From contig NZ_NOII01000021.1 in the NCBI RefSeq assembly GCF_002245695.1, positions 1-64,000 of the forward strand: a DNA stretch of 64,000 bases. Reading direction: 5' to 3'. Origin of the DNA: Fictibacillus aquaticus (GTDB taxonomy: Bacteria; Bacillota; Bacilli; Bacillales; Fictibacillaceae). The notes below the pieces were generated by a model, which saw only the letters and a list, made by a program, of their open reading frames with translations, did no database searches and was not told where the DNA came from. A program made the translations under genes and the position numbers. This document shows positions 32,777-42,251 of the stretch, one piece after another; within the stretch, counting starts at the first letter, position 1, and every line of letters starts with the position of its first letter.

Positions 32777-34651
32777 GTGCCGGCAATTATAAGAAAACAT
32801 CCTGCGTTAAGTATCACCGTGCTCTTATTATGGCTTAAGACATATATCGTTTATCAGCTGTCCTTTAACCTGCCAGGCGGAAACACTGTGCAGCAGCTGG
32901 TATTGTTTATTAATCCTGTAAGCTTCTTAATCTTTTATTTTGGACTTACATACTTTATATCTGTTAAACGGCGAAATAGAGCCGTATTTCTGTTTTCACT
33001 CATATACAGCATCATCCTTTATGCGAACGTCGTGTATTATCGGTTCTTTACTGACTTCATAACCGTACCGGTATTGTTCCAAACAAAAAATGCGGGAGAT
33101 ATCGGCAACAGTCTTTATGAACTCGTTTATCTCAGCGACACGTTCTATTTCGCAGATACTGTTCTGCTTTATGTGCTGTTAAAAAAACCATTTTTCCGCG
33201 CAGCTCCCGTAACAGCTAAAAGCATACGCCTTCTCTTTATGTCAGGACTCGTTCTGCTTGCTCTTCATCTGGCTCTCGCAGAAACACAGCGTCCGCAGCT
33301 ATTAACAAGGACGTTCGACCGCCAGCTGCTCGTGAAAAACCTTGGTACGTTTAACTATCATCTTTACGATATCGTCCTGCACTCTAAATCGTCGATGAAG
33401 AAGGCCATGGCCAGCAGTGTCGATGCTGACGAGATTAAGAAGCAGGTTAAAAAGGATCCTGTTAACAACCCGAAGCTGTTTGGAGCGGCTAAAGGCAAGA
33501 ACCTGATTGTTATCTCGCTCGAATCGACTCAGAATTTTGTTATTGATTATAAGGTGAACGGAAAAGAAGTGACGCCTTTTCTTAATAAGCTCGCACGCTC
33601 CAGTTTTTATTTTACAAACTTTTACCATCAGACAGGACAAGGCAAGACATCCGATGCCGAGTTCATTACAGACAACTCGCTTTATCCTCTTCCAAGAGGC
33701 GCAGTCTTCCAGACGCACCCGCTGAACGAATATGAAGCCACACCTGAAATTTTAAAAGATAAAGGCTATTATTCTGCTGTTTTCCACGGCAATAACAAAA
33801 GCTTCTGGAACCGCGACGTCATGTATCAGACGCTCGGATATGACCAGTATTACAGCGAGGAATTCTATGACATTACTGAGGAAAATTCAATTAACTACGG
33901 GCTTAAGGACATCCCGTTTGTCGAGCAGACCGTTCCGTACTTGAAGGATTTGCCGCAGCCATTTTACGCAAAGCTTATTACTCTGACGAACCATCATCCT
34001 TATTTGCTGAATGAAGAAGAGCAGATGATCGACCCGTTTCCTTCTATAGATCCTATAGTAAGCCGTTATTTCACGACCGTCCGCTATGCGGATGAGTCGA
34101 TCAAGCTGCTGTTCAGCAAACTGAAGAAAGCGGGTCTTTACGACAATTCAGTTATTGTCATTTATGGCGATCATTACGGCATTTCAGAGCGCCATGAAGA
34201 AGGACTGGCAGAAGTTCTTGGCCGCGAAGACCTTGAACTTACACCGTTTGATAATGTTCAGCTTCAAAGAGTTCCGCTGTTCATTCACGTTCCTGGTATG
34301 GAAGGCAAGAAGATCAACACAGTCGGAGGACAAATTGACCTCAAGCCAACACTTCTTCACTTGCTTGGCATTAACTTAAAAGGCGACTATCATTTCGGAT
34401 CGGATCTGTTTTCAAAAAAACGCGATGAGATAGCCATCTTCCGCAACGGAACCGTCATATCAAAGGATTTAATCTATACGGATGAAGCCTGCTACGACAA
34501 ATTGACAGGCGAAGTGACCGACTCCGCCCTGTGCGAGCCGCTCGCAACAAAAGGCGAGGAAGAACTGGACCGTTCAGATGAAATCATTTACGGAGATCTG
34601 CTCCGATTTTTAGATCCTCAACATGAAAAAAAGGCTGCCGTTGAACGATAA
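32777..34651 (+). CDS. lipoteichoic acid synthase family protein (LtaS-like)
   Basis: A 624-residue membrane sulfatase-fold enzyme that polymerises glycerol-phosphate on lipoteichoic acid, or primes it. About five N-terminal membrane spans are followed by an extracellular domain with VISLESTQNF, QTGQGKTSDAEF (the nucleophilic threonine), HGNNKSFWNRD and YGDHYGISE. I chose a GTG at 32777 with AGGAGG 9 bases upstream; a TTG 22 codons earlier has no site. B. subtilis has four paralogues (LtaS, YfnI, YqgS, YvgJ); I cannot say which this equals. Confidence 0.88.
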   Translation: MPAIIRKHPALSITVLLLWLKTYIVYQLSFNLPGGNTVQQLVLFINPVSFLIFYFGLTYFISVKRRNRAVFLFSLIYSIILYANVVYYRFFTDFITVPVLFQTKNAGDIGNSLYELVYLSDTFYFADTVLLYVLLKKPFFRAAPVTAKSIRLLFMSGLVLLALHLALAETQRPQLLTRTFDRQLLVKNLGTFNYHLYDIVLHSKSSMKKAMASSVDADEIKKQVKKDPVNNPKLFGAAKGKNLIVISLESTQNFVIDYKVNGKEVTPFLNKLARSSFYFTNFYHQTGQGKTSDAEFITDNSLYPLPRGAVFQTHPLNEYEATPEILKDKGYYSAVFHGNNKSFWNRDVMYQTLGYDQYYSEEFYDITEENSINYGLKDIPFVEQTVPYLKDLPQPFYAKLITLTNHHPYLLNEEEQMIDPFPSIDPIVSRYFTTVRYADESIKLLFSKLKKAGLYDNSVIVIYGDHYGISERHEEGLAEVLGREDLELTPFDNVQLQRVPLFIHVPGMEGKKINTVGGQIDLKPTLLHLLGINLKGDYHFGSDLFSKKRDEIAIFRNGTVISKDLIYTDEACYDKLTGEVTDSALCEPLATKGEEELDRSDEIIYGDLLRFLDPQHEKKAAVER

Positions 34652-34671
34652 TCCGTTCGGCAGCCTTTTAC
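34626..34671. terminator. bidirectional terminator between ltaS-like gene and uvsE
   Basis: AAGGCTGCCG...CGGCAGCCTT with T runs on both strands, overlapping the 3' ends of both converging genes. Confidence 0.8.
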
Positions 34672-35633
34672 TTTAGGCGGAAGCTTGCCCCGTCTATTAT
34701 TTCTACATCATTTCTTTCTCGGACTTCCTTCATCAGCTTAAACAGCGCTTCATCCTTACGCTTTGCCTCGATCATGCAGTCGATCTGCTCCACACTTCCT
34801 TTAATGCCCTGTAAAAAGCGGAAAAACATGTCGGTATCCACGAAGTCAGCATGGCTTCTAAACTCTTTATCGCTTTTAGGCGAGGAAATATGCATTTTAA
34901 TAGGAAGCGGCGACTGACTCCATGTTCCAATAGCCCGCTCCCAATGCGCTTCCCAATCCGGTTCCTGGTGATGTGCAAGATGATGATGATAGTCAAACAC
35001 ATGCGGTATGCCAAGCTTTTCGCATAGATAGAGCGTGTCGGTCATAGAGAAGGACTTATCATCGTTCTCAAGCATGATCATCTTCTGCAAGTGGTTCGGC
35101 ACAAACATCCAGTTATGCACAAACCGCTCAAGCGCGACATCCGTCTCTTTGTAATTTCCGCCAACATGCATAACACACCGGTGCTCAGGCGGAATGTTCA
35201 TTCCCTCGAGCAGGCGATGATGCATCTGCAGCGTCTTGATCGAGTTCTTCAGCACATCTTCTTTTGTCGAGTTGATTAATACAAAATGATCCGGGTGAAA
35301 ATCAAGCCTCATCTTATGCTTTGACGCGAAATCGCCGATGCTCTTCAGCTCTTCTTTTAAAGGAGCGATATAGTTCCACCCTGGAAGGTCCGGATGGTCA
35401 GCAAGGGGGATCAGCCTGGATGTCATCCTGTAAAAGTGTATATCATGTGCGGCGTTATGCTTTAACAGCCGCAACATGTTATTTAGATTAGAAGAGGCAA
35501 TCCGTTCCAGCTTCCGGATAGCCGCTTCCCTGTCTTCGATTTTACTGAACTGCGCATGTGTCATTGTCTGAGATGGCGATGCATTCACAAGCTCCATGCT
35601 CATCGCCACATAACCCAAGCGGACGATTGTCAT
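34668..35633 (-). CDS. uvsE: UV damage endonuclease UvsE
   Basis: A 321-residue UVDE-type TIM-barrel nuclease that nicks DNA 5' of UV photoproducts, as found in many spore-formers. Conserved blocks include VRLGYVAMSM, NLNNMLRLLKHN, FYRMTSRLIPLADHP, DFHPDHFVLIN, CVMHVGG, MLENDD, HVFDYHHHLAH and KMHISSPK, which carry the metal-binding His, Glu and Asp residues. It stands alone. The 450 bases upstream hold only repeats. Confidence 0.92.
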   Translation of the reverse strand: MTIVRLGYVAMSMELVNASPSQTMTHAQFSKIEDREAAIRKLERIASSNLNNMLRLLKHNAAHDIHFYRMTSRLIPLADHPDLPGWNYIAPLKEELKSIGDFASKHKMRLDFHPDHFVLINSTKEDVLKNSIKTLQMHHRLLEGMNIPPEHRCVMHVGGNYKETDVALERFVHNWMFVPNHLQKMIMLENDDKSFSMTDTLYLCEKLGIPHVFDYHHHLAHHQEPDWEAHWERAIGTWSQSPLPIKMHISSPKSDKEFRSHADFVDTDMFFRFLQGIKGSVEQIDCMIEAKRKDEALFKLMKEVRERNDVEIIDGASFRLK

Positions 35634-35719
35634 AACGAGTCACCTCTTTTCTGTTAACAGTATGGACAAACTTATAGTGTTTTGAAGCATGTGATGAGGT
35701 TTTTGACTAATTTTCGGGC

Positions 35720-35768
35720 TGGTTTTTGGGGAGTTCTTGGGGATTTCTTGGGGATTCTTGGAGATTAT
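35720..35768. repeat. short direct repeats of TTCTTGGGGA type
   Basis: Four or five imperfect copies spaced 11-13 bases (GGGGAGTTCTTGGGGATTTC, then TTGGGGATTCTTGGAGATTA), ending at GGGGTACGGTAC (35770-35781), a lone arm of the palindrome family. Part of the repeat-rich gap between uvsE and the RND pump gene. Confidence 0.55.
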
Positions 35769-35849
35769 TGGGGTACGGTACTCGATATAGACATTTAGCA
35801 TCGATATTCCATCGTGAGCGGACACTTCATTAACGAATACGGCATGTTC

Positions 35850-35995
35850 AGATCATTTCAGGAAATCTTTAAAGCAATTCGGGTATTTTTTAAAGCAATT
35901 CAGCAAACCTTTAAACCATTTTAGCTACTCTTTACACCAATTGATTCATTATTGAAGCATCGCTCCCATAATTGATTCATTATTGAAGCGTTTTC
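35850..35995. repeat. degenerate tandem repeats, about 22-base period
   Basis: Units built on TTTAAAGCAATTC are repeated about four times (35870-35945), followed by two copies of AATTGATTCATTATTGAAGC about 34 bases apart. No gene was seen in this interval. Confidence 0.55.
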
Positions 35996-36045
35996 TCCCC
36001 GAACCCGCCGTCTATCAACACGACCCCCAGTCCAGCTCCCGCCAC

Positions 36046-36078
36046 GAAAAACCCCCGAAGCACAAGCTCCAGGGGGTT
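36046..36078 (-). terminator. terminator after the RND pump gene
   Basis: Minus strand ACCCCC...GGGGGT followed by TTTT, right after the stop at 36085. Confidence 0.75.
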
Positions 36079-36084
36079 CAATGT

Positions 36085-39000
36085 TTAAGCAGCCTCTGTA
36101 ACGGCTTTTTTCTTTTTGCGTCGGAACACATTTCTAAAGTTCATCAGCATTTCGTAGATAACGGGCACGACAACGAGTGTCAGCAGTGTTGAGACGGTCA
36201 GTCCGCCGATGACGACGATTGCTAAGCTTTTCGAAATAAGACTTCCATTCGCTTCACCGAACAATAACGGCAGCATCGCGCATACTGTGGCAACGGCTGT
36301 CATGATGATTGGACGAAGTCGTGTCGCTCCCGCTTCAAGAATCGCTTCACGCAGCGGCAATCCTTTTTCTTTCTGCTGCTGCACGCGGTCGAGCAGCACG
36401 ATTGCGTTCGTTACCACGACACCGATCAGCATGAGGGCGCCGATCATGGACGATATATCGAGCGGTATGCGCGATATAACAAGTGCGAGAATCGCTCCAA
36501 CAGCAGCAAGCGGCAAGCTGAACAAAATCGCAAATGGCGCTCGTGCCTGGCCGAATGTGATGACCATGATCAGATACACGATTCCGATCGCTGCAGCCAT
36601 CGTAGCGAACAAATCACCAAACTGAGAGTTCATCTCTTCACCGGCACCGCCGAGGCTTACTTTCACTCCATCCGGTTTTTCGAGCTTCTTAATAAGGGTT
36701 GCTACTTCCAAGTTTACTTTTTTCACGTCTTTATCTGTGATGTTTGCTGTGACCTGCAAATACTCTTTTCCATCTTTACGGAAAATTTGAGCTTTAGCAG
36801 GTTCTAGTGTGATATCTGCAACATCCTTCAGTGCGACAGGTCCTTTAACCATTGACATCACAGGCAGGCTTAGAAGGTCTTCTCTGTCGCTCACATCGCT
36901 CAGATCATAACTCATCATTACAGGGAGCTTCACGCCGTCAAGGCTGATCTGGCCGACAGGGTTCTTTCCAGTCAGACCGCGTACTTGCTGTGCGATATCT
37001 GCAGGCGTCAGTCCGGCAGCCGCGGCTTTCTTCTGATCGACCTTCAGCACCCATTCGTTCTTTAAGTCTTCTGCATTGGACTCAACGTTTTCAAGTCCTT
37101 TTACATCCTTCAGCTCCTGAACAAGCTTCTCAGCCATAGGAGCCAAATCGCTCTGACTTTCTGCTGTTATGTTGAGCGCTACCGCAGCACCGCTTCCCCC
37201 CATAAAATCTGGCGCTCCGCCAGTGATGACGGCAGGGGCATATTCTTTTTCCAGTGCAAGCATTTTATCGGTAAATGCAGCTTGATCTGTACCTTTTTTA
37301 AGTTTTGCAACGACACTTACAATATTATTGCTCTGCGCCTGGCCCCATTGAGCCATTTCACTGGATGTACCGATCTGAGAATAGCTCATTGCCACTTCAT
37401 CCTGGTCCATCATTTCTTTTTCGAGTTTAAAAGCACCTTCCTTAACATCCTCAAACGAAGTGTCTTCCGGATACTCCATCTTCAGCTGAACGATTGATTC
37501 ATCTGCTGATGCTATCGTGCCGGCCGGAAGAGCCATGTAAAGCCCGATCGATCCTGCGAAAAGCAAGAAGCTCAGAAGACAGACGATAAATTTATGATTC
37601 AGTGACCAAGACAGGATTTTCAAATAGCGCACAGGCGGTTTTGGTGTGTGCGGCTTCACGTTCTTAAGCATGCCATAGCTCATGAGCGGCACGACTGTCA
37701 GTGCCACGATAAGCGAGGCAAGCAGCGAATAAACAACCGTCAGAGCAAACGGCATGAACAATACGCCAATCACACCGTCTACTAACCCGATAGGCAAGAA
37801 TACCGCGATCGTAGTAATCGTTGAAGACGTGATGGCTTTTGCCACTTCTTTTACAGAATCAACGATCAGTTCCTGCGAACGTTCCCCTGTCTGCAGCCTT
37901 CTGAATATATTCTCAATAACTACGATACTGTCATCGACGAGACGTCCGACTGCTACGGCTAGACCGCCAAGTGTAAGGACGTTTAGCGTAATTCCGGTTT
38001 GCTGCAGCAAAAACAGCGTCAGGAAAATGGAAAGCGGGATACTGACAACCGCAATAATCGTAGATTTAAAGTGACGCAGGAAAAGCAGTATTACGATGGA
38101 GGCAAATAATGCTCCAAGCGCTACTTCCTTTGCCATGCTCATCACGGAATCATATACCGAATCTGCGGTTGCATAAAACACAGTCAGATTAAACTGATTG
38201 CCGTACTGCTTGTTGATTCCCTTCATTTTTTCTTTGAAATCACTGCTGATCTGTACTGCGTTGGCGCTTGCTTCTTTCGTAATAGAAAGATACATCGCTT
38301 CTTTTCCATCAACGTGCGTGATCGATTCCAAGCTGTTTACTTCATCAAGAACAGCAACGTCTTTCAGCATCACGCCTGGTGCGATCACAAGTTCTTTCCA
38401 TTCATTAAGATCGTTCATTTCTCCGATGACACGAAGAGAGTTCGTTTTATCTTCAAGAGTTACGTTTCCAGCAGGAAGAGAAATGTCCTTGCCTTGAAAA
38501 GCAGCCATAACCTGAGGTGCAGCTACTTTTTTCTCGAGCATTTTCGCCTGATCGAGTTTCAGGGTGATTTCTCGTGTTGCTTTTCCGTAAAGCGCAACAT
38601 CTGAAATCCCTTCTACTCCCTCAAGCTTAGGAATCACTTCTTCTTCAATTAGCTTGTAATCTTCTGTTGTGAACTCACCGTCCTTATTAACGGTAACGTC
38701 CATGATTGGAATCATAGATGTGTTCAGCTGAATGACGAACGGTTTGCGGACGCCCTCTGGAAGCGGAAAGCTGTTCGTTACGCGCTCTACTTCGGCAGCC
38801 GCTTCCTTCATGTCGGTGTCAGCGTCAAACATAAGGTCAATCTTGGAGATTCCCTGCCCCGATACGGATGTGACGGAATCCACATTCTTTACTTTGCGCA
38901 GTTCCTGCTCCATCGGTGCTGTAATTGTATCTGTCATCGACTCCGAATCCATGCCGTCTGCAAGGGTGGTGATCGTCACCATCGGGTTATCAATGCTCGG

Positions 39001-39123
39001 TAAAAATTCCATCGGCAGCTTTGTTCCTGCAATAACTCCCATTACGGAAATGAGGAACACCATGATTACGATGGCCGATCGGTTTTTAAGCGAAAACCAG
39101 GTAAGCTTTAACATTTTCTTCAT
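36085..39123 (-). CDS. RND family efflux transporter (SwrC/AcrB-like)
   Basis: A 1012-residue resistance-nodulation-division transporter with the expected 12 membrane spans and two large extracytoplasmic loops (after spans 1 and 7). Typical blocks are LPMEFLPSIDNPMVTI, the span-4 region GGLAVAVGRLVDDSIVVIENI with its proton-relay Asp residues, and GALMLIGVVVTNAIVLLDR. In B. subtilis SwrC (YerP) exports surfactin and supports swarming; the substrate here is unknown. No adaptor gene lies beside it. The GGGGTG site is close to the ATG chosen; an ATG three codons later is possible. Confidence 0.9.
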   Translation of the reverse strand: MKKMLKLTWFSLKNRSAIVIMVFLISVMGVIAGTKLPMEFLPSIDNPMVTITTLADGMDSESMTDTITAPMEQELRKVKNVDSVTSVSGQGISKIDLMFDADTDMKEAAAEVERVTNSFPLPEGVRKPFVIQLNTSMIPIMDVTVNKDGEFTTEDYKLIEEEVIPKLEGVEGISDVALYGKATREITLKLDQAKMLEKKVAAPQVMAAFQGKDISLPAGNVTLEDKTNSLRVIGEMNDLNEWKELVIAPGVMLKDVAVLDEVNSLESITHVDGKEAMYLSITKEASANAVQISSDFKEKMKGINKQYGNQFNLTVFYATADSVYDSVMSMAKEVALGALFASIVILLFLRHFKSTIIAVVSIPLSIFLTLFLLQQTGITLNVLTLGGLAVAVGRLVDDSIVVIENIFRRLQTGERSQELIVDSVKEVAKAITSSTITTIAVFLPIGLVDGVIGVLFMPFALTVVYSLLASLIVALTVVPLMSYGMLKNVKPHTPKPPVRYLKILSWSLNHKFIVCLLSFLLFAGSIGLYMALPAGTIASADESIVQLKMEYPEDTSFEDVKEGAFKLEKEMMDQDEVAMSYSQIGTSSEMAQWGQAQSNNIVSVVAKLKKGTDQAAFTDKMLALEKEYAPAVITGGAPDFMGGSGAAVALNITAESQSDLAPMAEKLVQELKDVKGLENVESNAEDLKNEWVLKVDQKKAAAAGLTPADIAQQVRGLTGKNPVGQISLDGVKLPVMMSYDLSDVSDREDLLSLPVMSMVKGPVALKDVADITLEPAKAQIFRKDGKEYLQVTANITDKDVKKVNLEVATLIKKLEKPDGVKVSLGGAGEEMNSQFGDLFATMAAAIGIVYLIMVITFGQARAPFAILFSLPLAAVGAILALVISRIPLDISSMIGALMLIGVVVTNAIVLLDRVQQQKEKGLPLREAILEAGATRLRPIIMTAVATVCAMLPLLFGEANGSLISKSLAIVVIGGLTVSTLLTLVVVPVIYEMLMNFRNVFRRKKKKAVTEAA

Positions 39124-39360
39124 ACACCCCTATTCGCCCCTATAAAACTAAAGGCTTACAAATATGTAGCACAAGGCATATTGTAGTATGCAATAAATGG
39201 AAATACAAGTGGTTTAACCAAGTTTTTACCAATTATTCACTTAATAGTTTTCGTCAGCGTTTTTCGCTATTTTTTATAAAAAAAATAAGCCCGCTTTAGA
39301 CATTATACGAGCCTCTTTATAGCAGCGCTTTGCGCTTAAACAGCGCGTTTCTTCCAAATA

Positions 39361-39386
39361 AAAAAACGCCGGATTTGCCCGGCGCT
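39361..39386 (-). terminator. terminator after rsiX
   Basis: Minus strand GCGCCGG...CCGGCG hairpin followed by seven T. The 240 bases between it and the RND gene hold no recognisable gene. Confidence 0.8.
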
Positions 39387-39389
39387 CAT

Positions 39390-40550
39390 TTATTGTATAA
39401 AGTTGATGCCTTTAACACCATCAAACGGCTTTTCCATCGGATACGGTCCGATTTGCTCGGCGCCGCTGTTCTTGAACATAACGGCAGAACTGCCATAGCT
39501 GTTGGCAGTAAGCATGATGGCATCAAGCATTTTCCTTGTCTCTTCATTATCTTGAAGCTCTGTTCCTTCTGGGAAAATGATCGTTGTCAGGCCCTTCGTT
39601 TCTTCTGCTTTTAAGACCATTCCTGCAGGAAGTACAGGTCTTAGCATTGGATCTCCTGGCAATTCGTCCATGGCGTTCAGCGCTTCTTCCAGGCTTTTAT
39701 ATCCCTTATGAAACCCTGTGCCGTACGAGCTGACAAGGTATTCATCCTGTGTTCCTGATACATACATAAAATGCGGACCACCAGGGACTCCTAAATTTTC
39801 AAATTTATCTTTCTTGCCATAGTTGCCAAGCTCATATCCTGCCACACCGTTACTGAACAGATAAGCATCCGTATATTCATCTGCGAAGGTAAGATCAATC
39901 ATCTGTTCAAACAACTTGGTATCTGCTTCAGTAAGAGTTCCTGGCTCGATGTCAAAAACAAGAGAATCATCTTTTTCGCTAATCTTCATATTTTCAAACG
40001 GAGATGGTGCAAGACCTGCTGGACCCGGCTGAAATTTCTTCAGTTCTTCTTGAAACTGGCTGAGATAGGAATTTCCGCCTCCGACGAAAAAGGATACTGG
40101 CACTAAAAGCTGTGCCTGCTCATCCATATAAGCGATTGTCACCCAATCCTGTTCCTGTTCTGTAGCTAAGATTGGGGCGTGATACTTTGGGGCTTCTTTC
40201 AAGTCAGCCTCCTTTTGGTTGTTCATTGTAAATCCTGTTGCAGACTTCTTGCTCGTGGCTTGGTTGACTTCTTCCTTCACAAATTTTGCTTCCTGCTTAT
40301 CGTTCTCAGCTCGCTCTTGGAACGGTTTAATTGCTGCAGGAGAAAGGATGATCATCAAAGCCACTGCACATGCTGAAGCAAAAGCGGGGATTCCCCAAAC
40401 TTTTATTGATTTTTTCTTTTTATTATCGCTCTGGACGAGCCGAAGCTGCACCTTCTGAAAAATTGCTTCCTTAGAACGTTTGTCCCTGAAAGAAGGCATG
40501 TTTTCCAGATGTTTTTGAATTTGTTCTTCATTCCACTTAGAGTGTTCCAT
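39390..40550 (-). CDS. rsiX: anti-sigma-X factor RsiX-like protein
   Basis: A 386-residue single-span protein directly downstream of sigX. The N-terminal cytoplasmic part (1-50) binds the sigma factor, residues about 52-72 form the membrane span (WGIPAFASACAVALMIIL), and the extracellular part holds two GerMN-like or related domains (VPVSFFVGGGNSYLSQFQEELKKF). It overlaps sigX by 14 bases. It should hold SigX inactive until envelope stress. Identification rests on context and overall plan more than on strong sequence identity. Confidence 0.82.
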   Translation of the reverse strand: MEHSKWNEEQIQKHLENMPSFRDKRSKEAIFQKVQLRLVQSDNKKKKSIKVWGIPAFASACAVALMIILSPAAIKPFQERAENDKQEAKFVKEEVNQATSKKSATGFTMNNQKEADLKEAPKYHAPILATEQEQDWVTIAYMDEQAQLLVPVSFFVGGGNSYLSQFQEELKKFQPGPAGLAPSPFENMKISEKDDSLVFDIEPGTLTEADTKLFEQMIDLTFADEYTDAYLFSNGVAGYELGNYGKKDKFENLGVPGGPHFMYVSGTQDEYLVSSYGTGFHKGYKSLEEALNAMDELPGDPMLRPVLPAGMVLKAEETKGLTTIIFPEGTELQDNEETRKMLDAIMLTANSYGSSAVMFKNSGAEQIGPYPMEKPFDGVKGINFIQ

Positions 40551-41082
40551 CTTTCAACTCCTCCTCCATATCAGGATGCTTTTCTAGAAGGTTTCGCAGT
40601 CCTTTTATGGCTCTGTGCTGAGTAGTCTTTACTTTGCTCTCGGACCAGTTAAGTATCTGGGCAGTTTCAGCAATGGATAAGGATTGAATAAATCGCAGTA
40701 TAAGCACTTGCTGATGCTCAACAGAGCACGTTTTTAACACCTGATACAACTGCTTCACCGACTCCTTTTGCGCCACGAATTCATCCGGCAGGGGATCTTC
40801 ATCTTTTAAGTAGTTCTCTGTCTCCTTAATATCAAACAGTAAAAACCTTTTTTTACGGCGGTTCTGGGTCCTGAGCCAGTCAATGGTGACATGGCGGGCA
40901 ATGGAATAAAGCCACGTTTTTTCAGTGCTCTTGCCCTCAAAACCTTCGTAAGACTTTAAGACTCTGATATATACTTCCTGCACCAGGTCTTCAGCAGTTT
41001 CTCTGCTTCTGACCATGTAAAAGATAAATTGAAACAGTGAGTGGTGGTATTCTTCATACAAACGGTCGAACACATTCTGCAC
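40537..41082 (-). CDS. sigX: ECF sigma factor SigX
   Basis: A 181-residue extracytoplasmic-function sigma factor. Region 2 (AEDLVQEVYIRVLKSYEGFE, TWLYSIARHVTIDWLR) and region 4 (VLILRFIQSLSIAETAQIL, SESKVKTTQHRAIKGL) match SigX, which governs envelope charge and stress genes. Start codon GTG with GGGGG 9 bases upstream. It is preceded by a near-perfect SigX promoter and followed by its anti-sigma gene. Confidence 0.9.
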   Translation of the reverse strand: MQNVFDRLYEEYHHSLFQFIFYMVRSRETAEDLVQEVYIRVLKSYEGFEGKSTEKTWLYSIARHVTIDWLRTQNRRKKRFLLFDIKETENYLKDEDPLPDEFVAQKESVKQLYQVLKTCSVEHQQVLILRFIQSLSIAETAQILNWSESKVKTTQHRAIKGLRNLLEKHPDMEEELKDGTL

Positions 41083-41114
41083 GCGAATTAGCCCCCTGTC
41101 TCTCTATATTGATT

Positions 41115-41141
41115 GTCGACACATTATGTAAAAACGTTACA
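41115..41141 (-). promoter_or_regulatory. SigX autoregulatory promoter
   Basis: Minus strand TGTAAC (41136-41141), exactly 17 bases, then CGAC (41115-41118), the B. subtilis SigX consensus. It lies 33 bases upstream of sigX. Confidence 0.85.
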
Positions 41142-41225
41142 AGTCTATGCTTTTTAAGTGTAACGCTAAAGTTCATGAGGTGAAAGGAGAAGTCTTCGAT
41201 AATTTTCGTAAACCATGTTGTTATT

Positions 41226-41400
41226 GTAGAAGTCAGAGAGGTAGTTGATCTACATTTCAGGCGCACGCTTTCCGCGGGGCGGGCGGTGAGCCCTCTCGTC
41301 GCTACGCGCCATTGAGAGGTCTCACCTTCCCGCTCGTCCCGCAGGAGTCGGCGCCTTACATTCCGATCAACTTTATCAAGGATGGATTCAAGATGACCCC
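41226..41400 (+). repeat. GC-rich hairpin element, copy R5 (short form)
   Basis: Core 41244-41371. The central stem is CCTCTC/GAGAGG, a third compensatory version. It fills the gap between sigX and the TetR-family gene; no gene was seen in the rest of that gap. Confidence 0.8.
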
Positions 41401-41518
41401 AGCTATTTGATGAAAGAATCAGCGATATCAATTTAACTTACACTCTCAGAATACCTTTGCTGAACACTACAACAAAACAAACCCTTTAATAGCAATTACT
41501 TTATAGAGTAGGGCCAAA

Positions 41519-41543
41519 GAAAAAAGCAGCGGGCTGCTTTTTT
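41519..41543. terminator. terminator after the TetR-family gene
   Basis: AAAAAAGCAGC...GCTGCTTTTTT, symmetrical and able to act in both directions. Confidence 0.75.
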
Positions 41544-41557
41544 CTGCTGCTGGCTGC

Positions 41558-42172
41558 TTATGGGCGTTCTGATATGTACTGTACGAACAGTTCTTCGAGG
41601 ACTTTCCAGGTTTGTTCGTATTTTTTCTGGTCGCCTAAGAATGAGTAATGCAGACCGCTGCCGTCTCGCATCGCCCAGAATATTTGGGACATTTGTGTTG
41701 AATCGAGGTCTTGTTTAAATTCCCCTGTTTTCTGTCCTTCTTCTATAATGCTTTTAATATATGAAATGAACTGTTCATAACGCTGTTCCATCACGTTCCT
41801 GAGGTCTTCCTGCCTTGAGCTGTATAGCCAGAACTCAATGTACACTCTGGTGGCTTGTTTGTTCTGTTCTGTTAATACTTGCTTTCTGAACCGTTCAAAC
41901 AAGAATCTGACCTTGCTCATCGCATTAGGCAGATCTGTAAATCTTTGTTCCGCATCGGTAAAAAACTCGTCTGATCTTTTCTGCAGCAGCTGCAGATAGA
42001 TTTCCTCTTTACTCGCAAAATAATTATAGATCGCGCCTTTGCTGATTTTTGAATCCGCAACAATATCATCAATAATGGTAGCCTGATAGCCTTTCTGTCC
42101 AAAGCACCTTAATGCGCTTTCTAAGATGGCATTCCGCTTTTCTTCCTTGTACTGTTCTGATACCTTGGGCAT
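41558..42172 (-). CDS. TetR/AcrR family transcription regulator
   Basis: A 204-residue TetR-type repressor. The N-terminal helix-turn-helix is residues 12-58 (ILESALRCFGQKGYQATIID, then SKGAIYNYFASKEEIY); the rest is the ligand-binding helical domain. It resembles the YfiR/FadR-like group, but the target cannot be told. It stands alone with a good GGAGG site; a TATACT box lies about 33 bases upstream. Confidence 0.85.
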   Translation of the reverse strand: MPKVSEQYKEEKRNAILESALRCFGQKGYQATIIDDIVADSKISKGAIYNYFASKEEIYLQLLQKRSDEFFTDAEQRFTDLPNAMSKVRFLFERFRKQVLTEQNKQATRVYIEFWLYSSRQEDLRNVMEQRYEQFISYIKSIIEEGQKTGEFKQDLDSTQMSQIFWAMRDGSGLHYSFLGDQKKYEQTWKVLEELFVQYISERP

Positions 42173-42217
42173 GACGTTCCTCCATTAATTGCTTATTACA
42201 CCATTAGTATACCAAAT

Positions 42218-42251
42218 AAGCCAGGCTATTTTATGCCTGGCTTCGTTTTTT
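42218..42251. terminator. hairpin between two minus-strand genes
   Basis: AAGCCAGGC...GCCTGGCTT. The T run is on the plus-strand side only; on the minus strand it would be a weak terminator for the GNAT gene upstream. Confidence 0.55.

Noticed and set aside
34155-34379. Second frames inside ltaS-like, glmS and RND genes
   Set aside because: Shadow frames without ribosome-binding sites, covered by well-supported genes.
35850-35995. CRISPR array or origin iterons
   Set aside because: Units are degenerate with irregular spacing; no replication gene is present.
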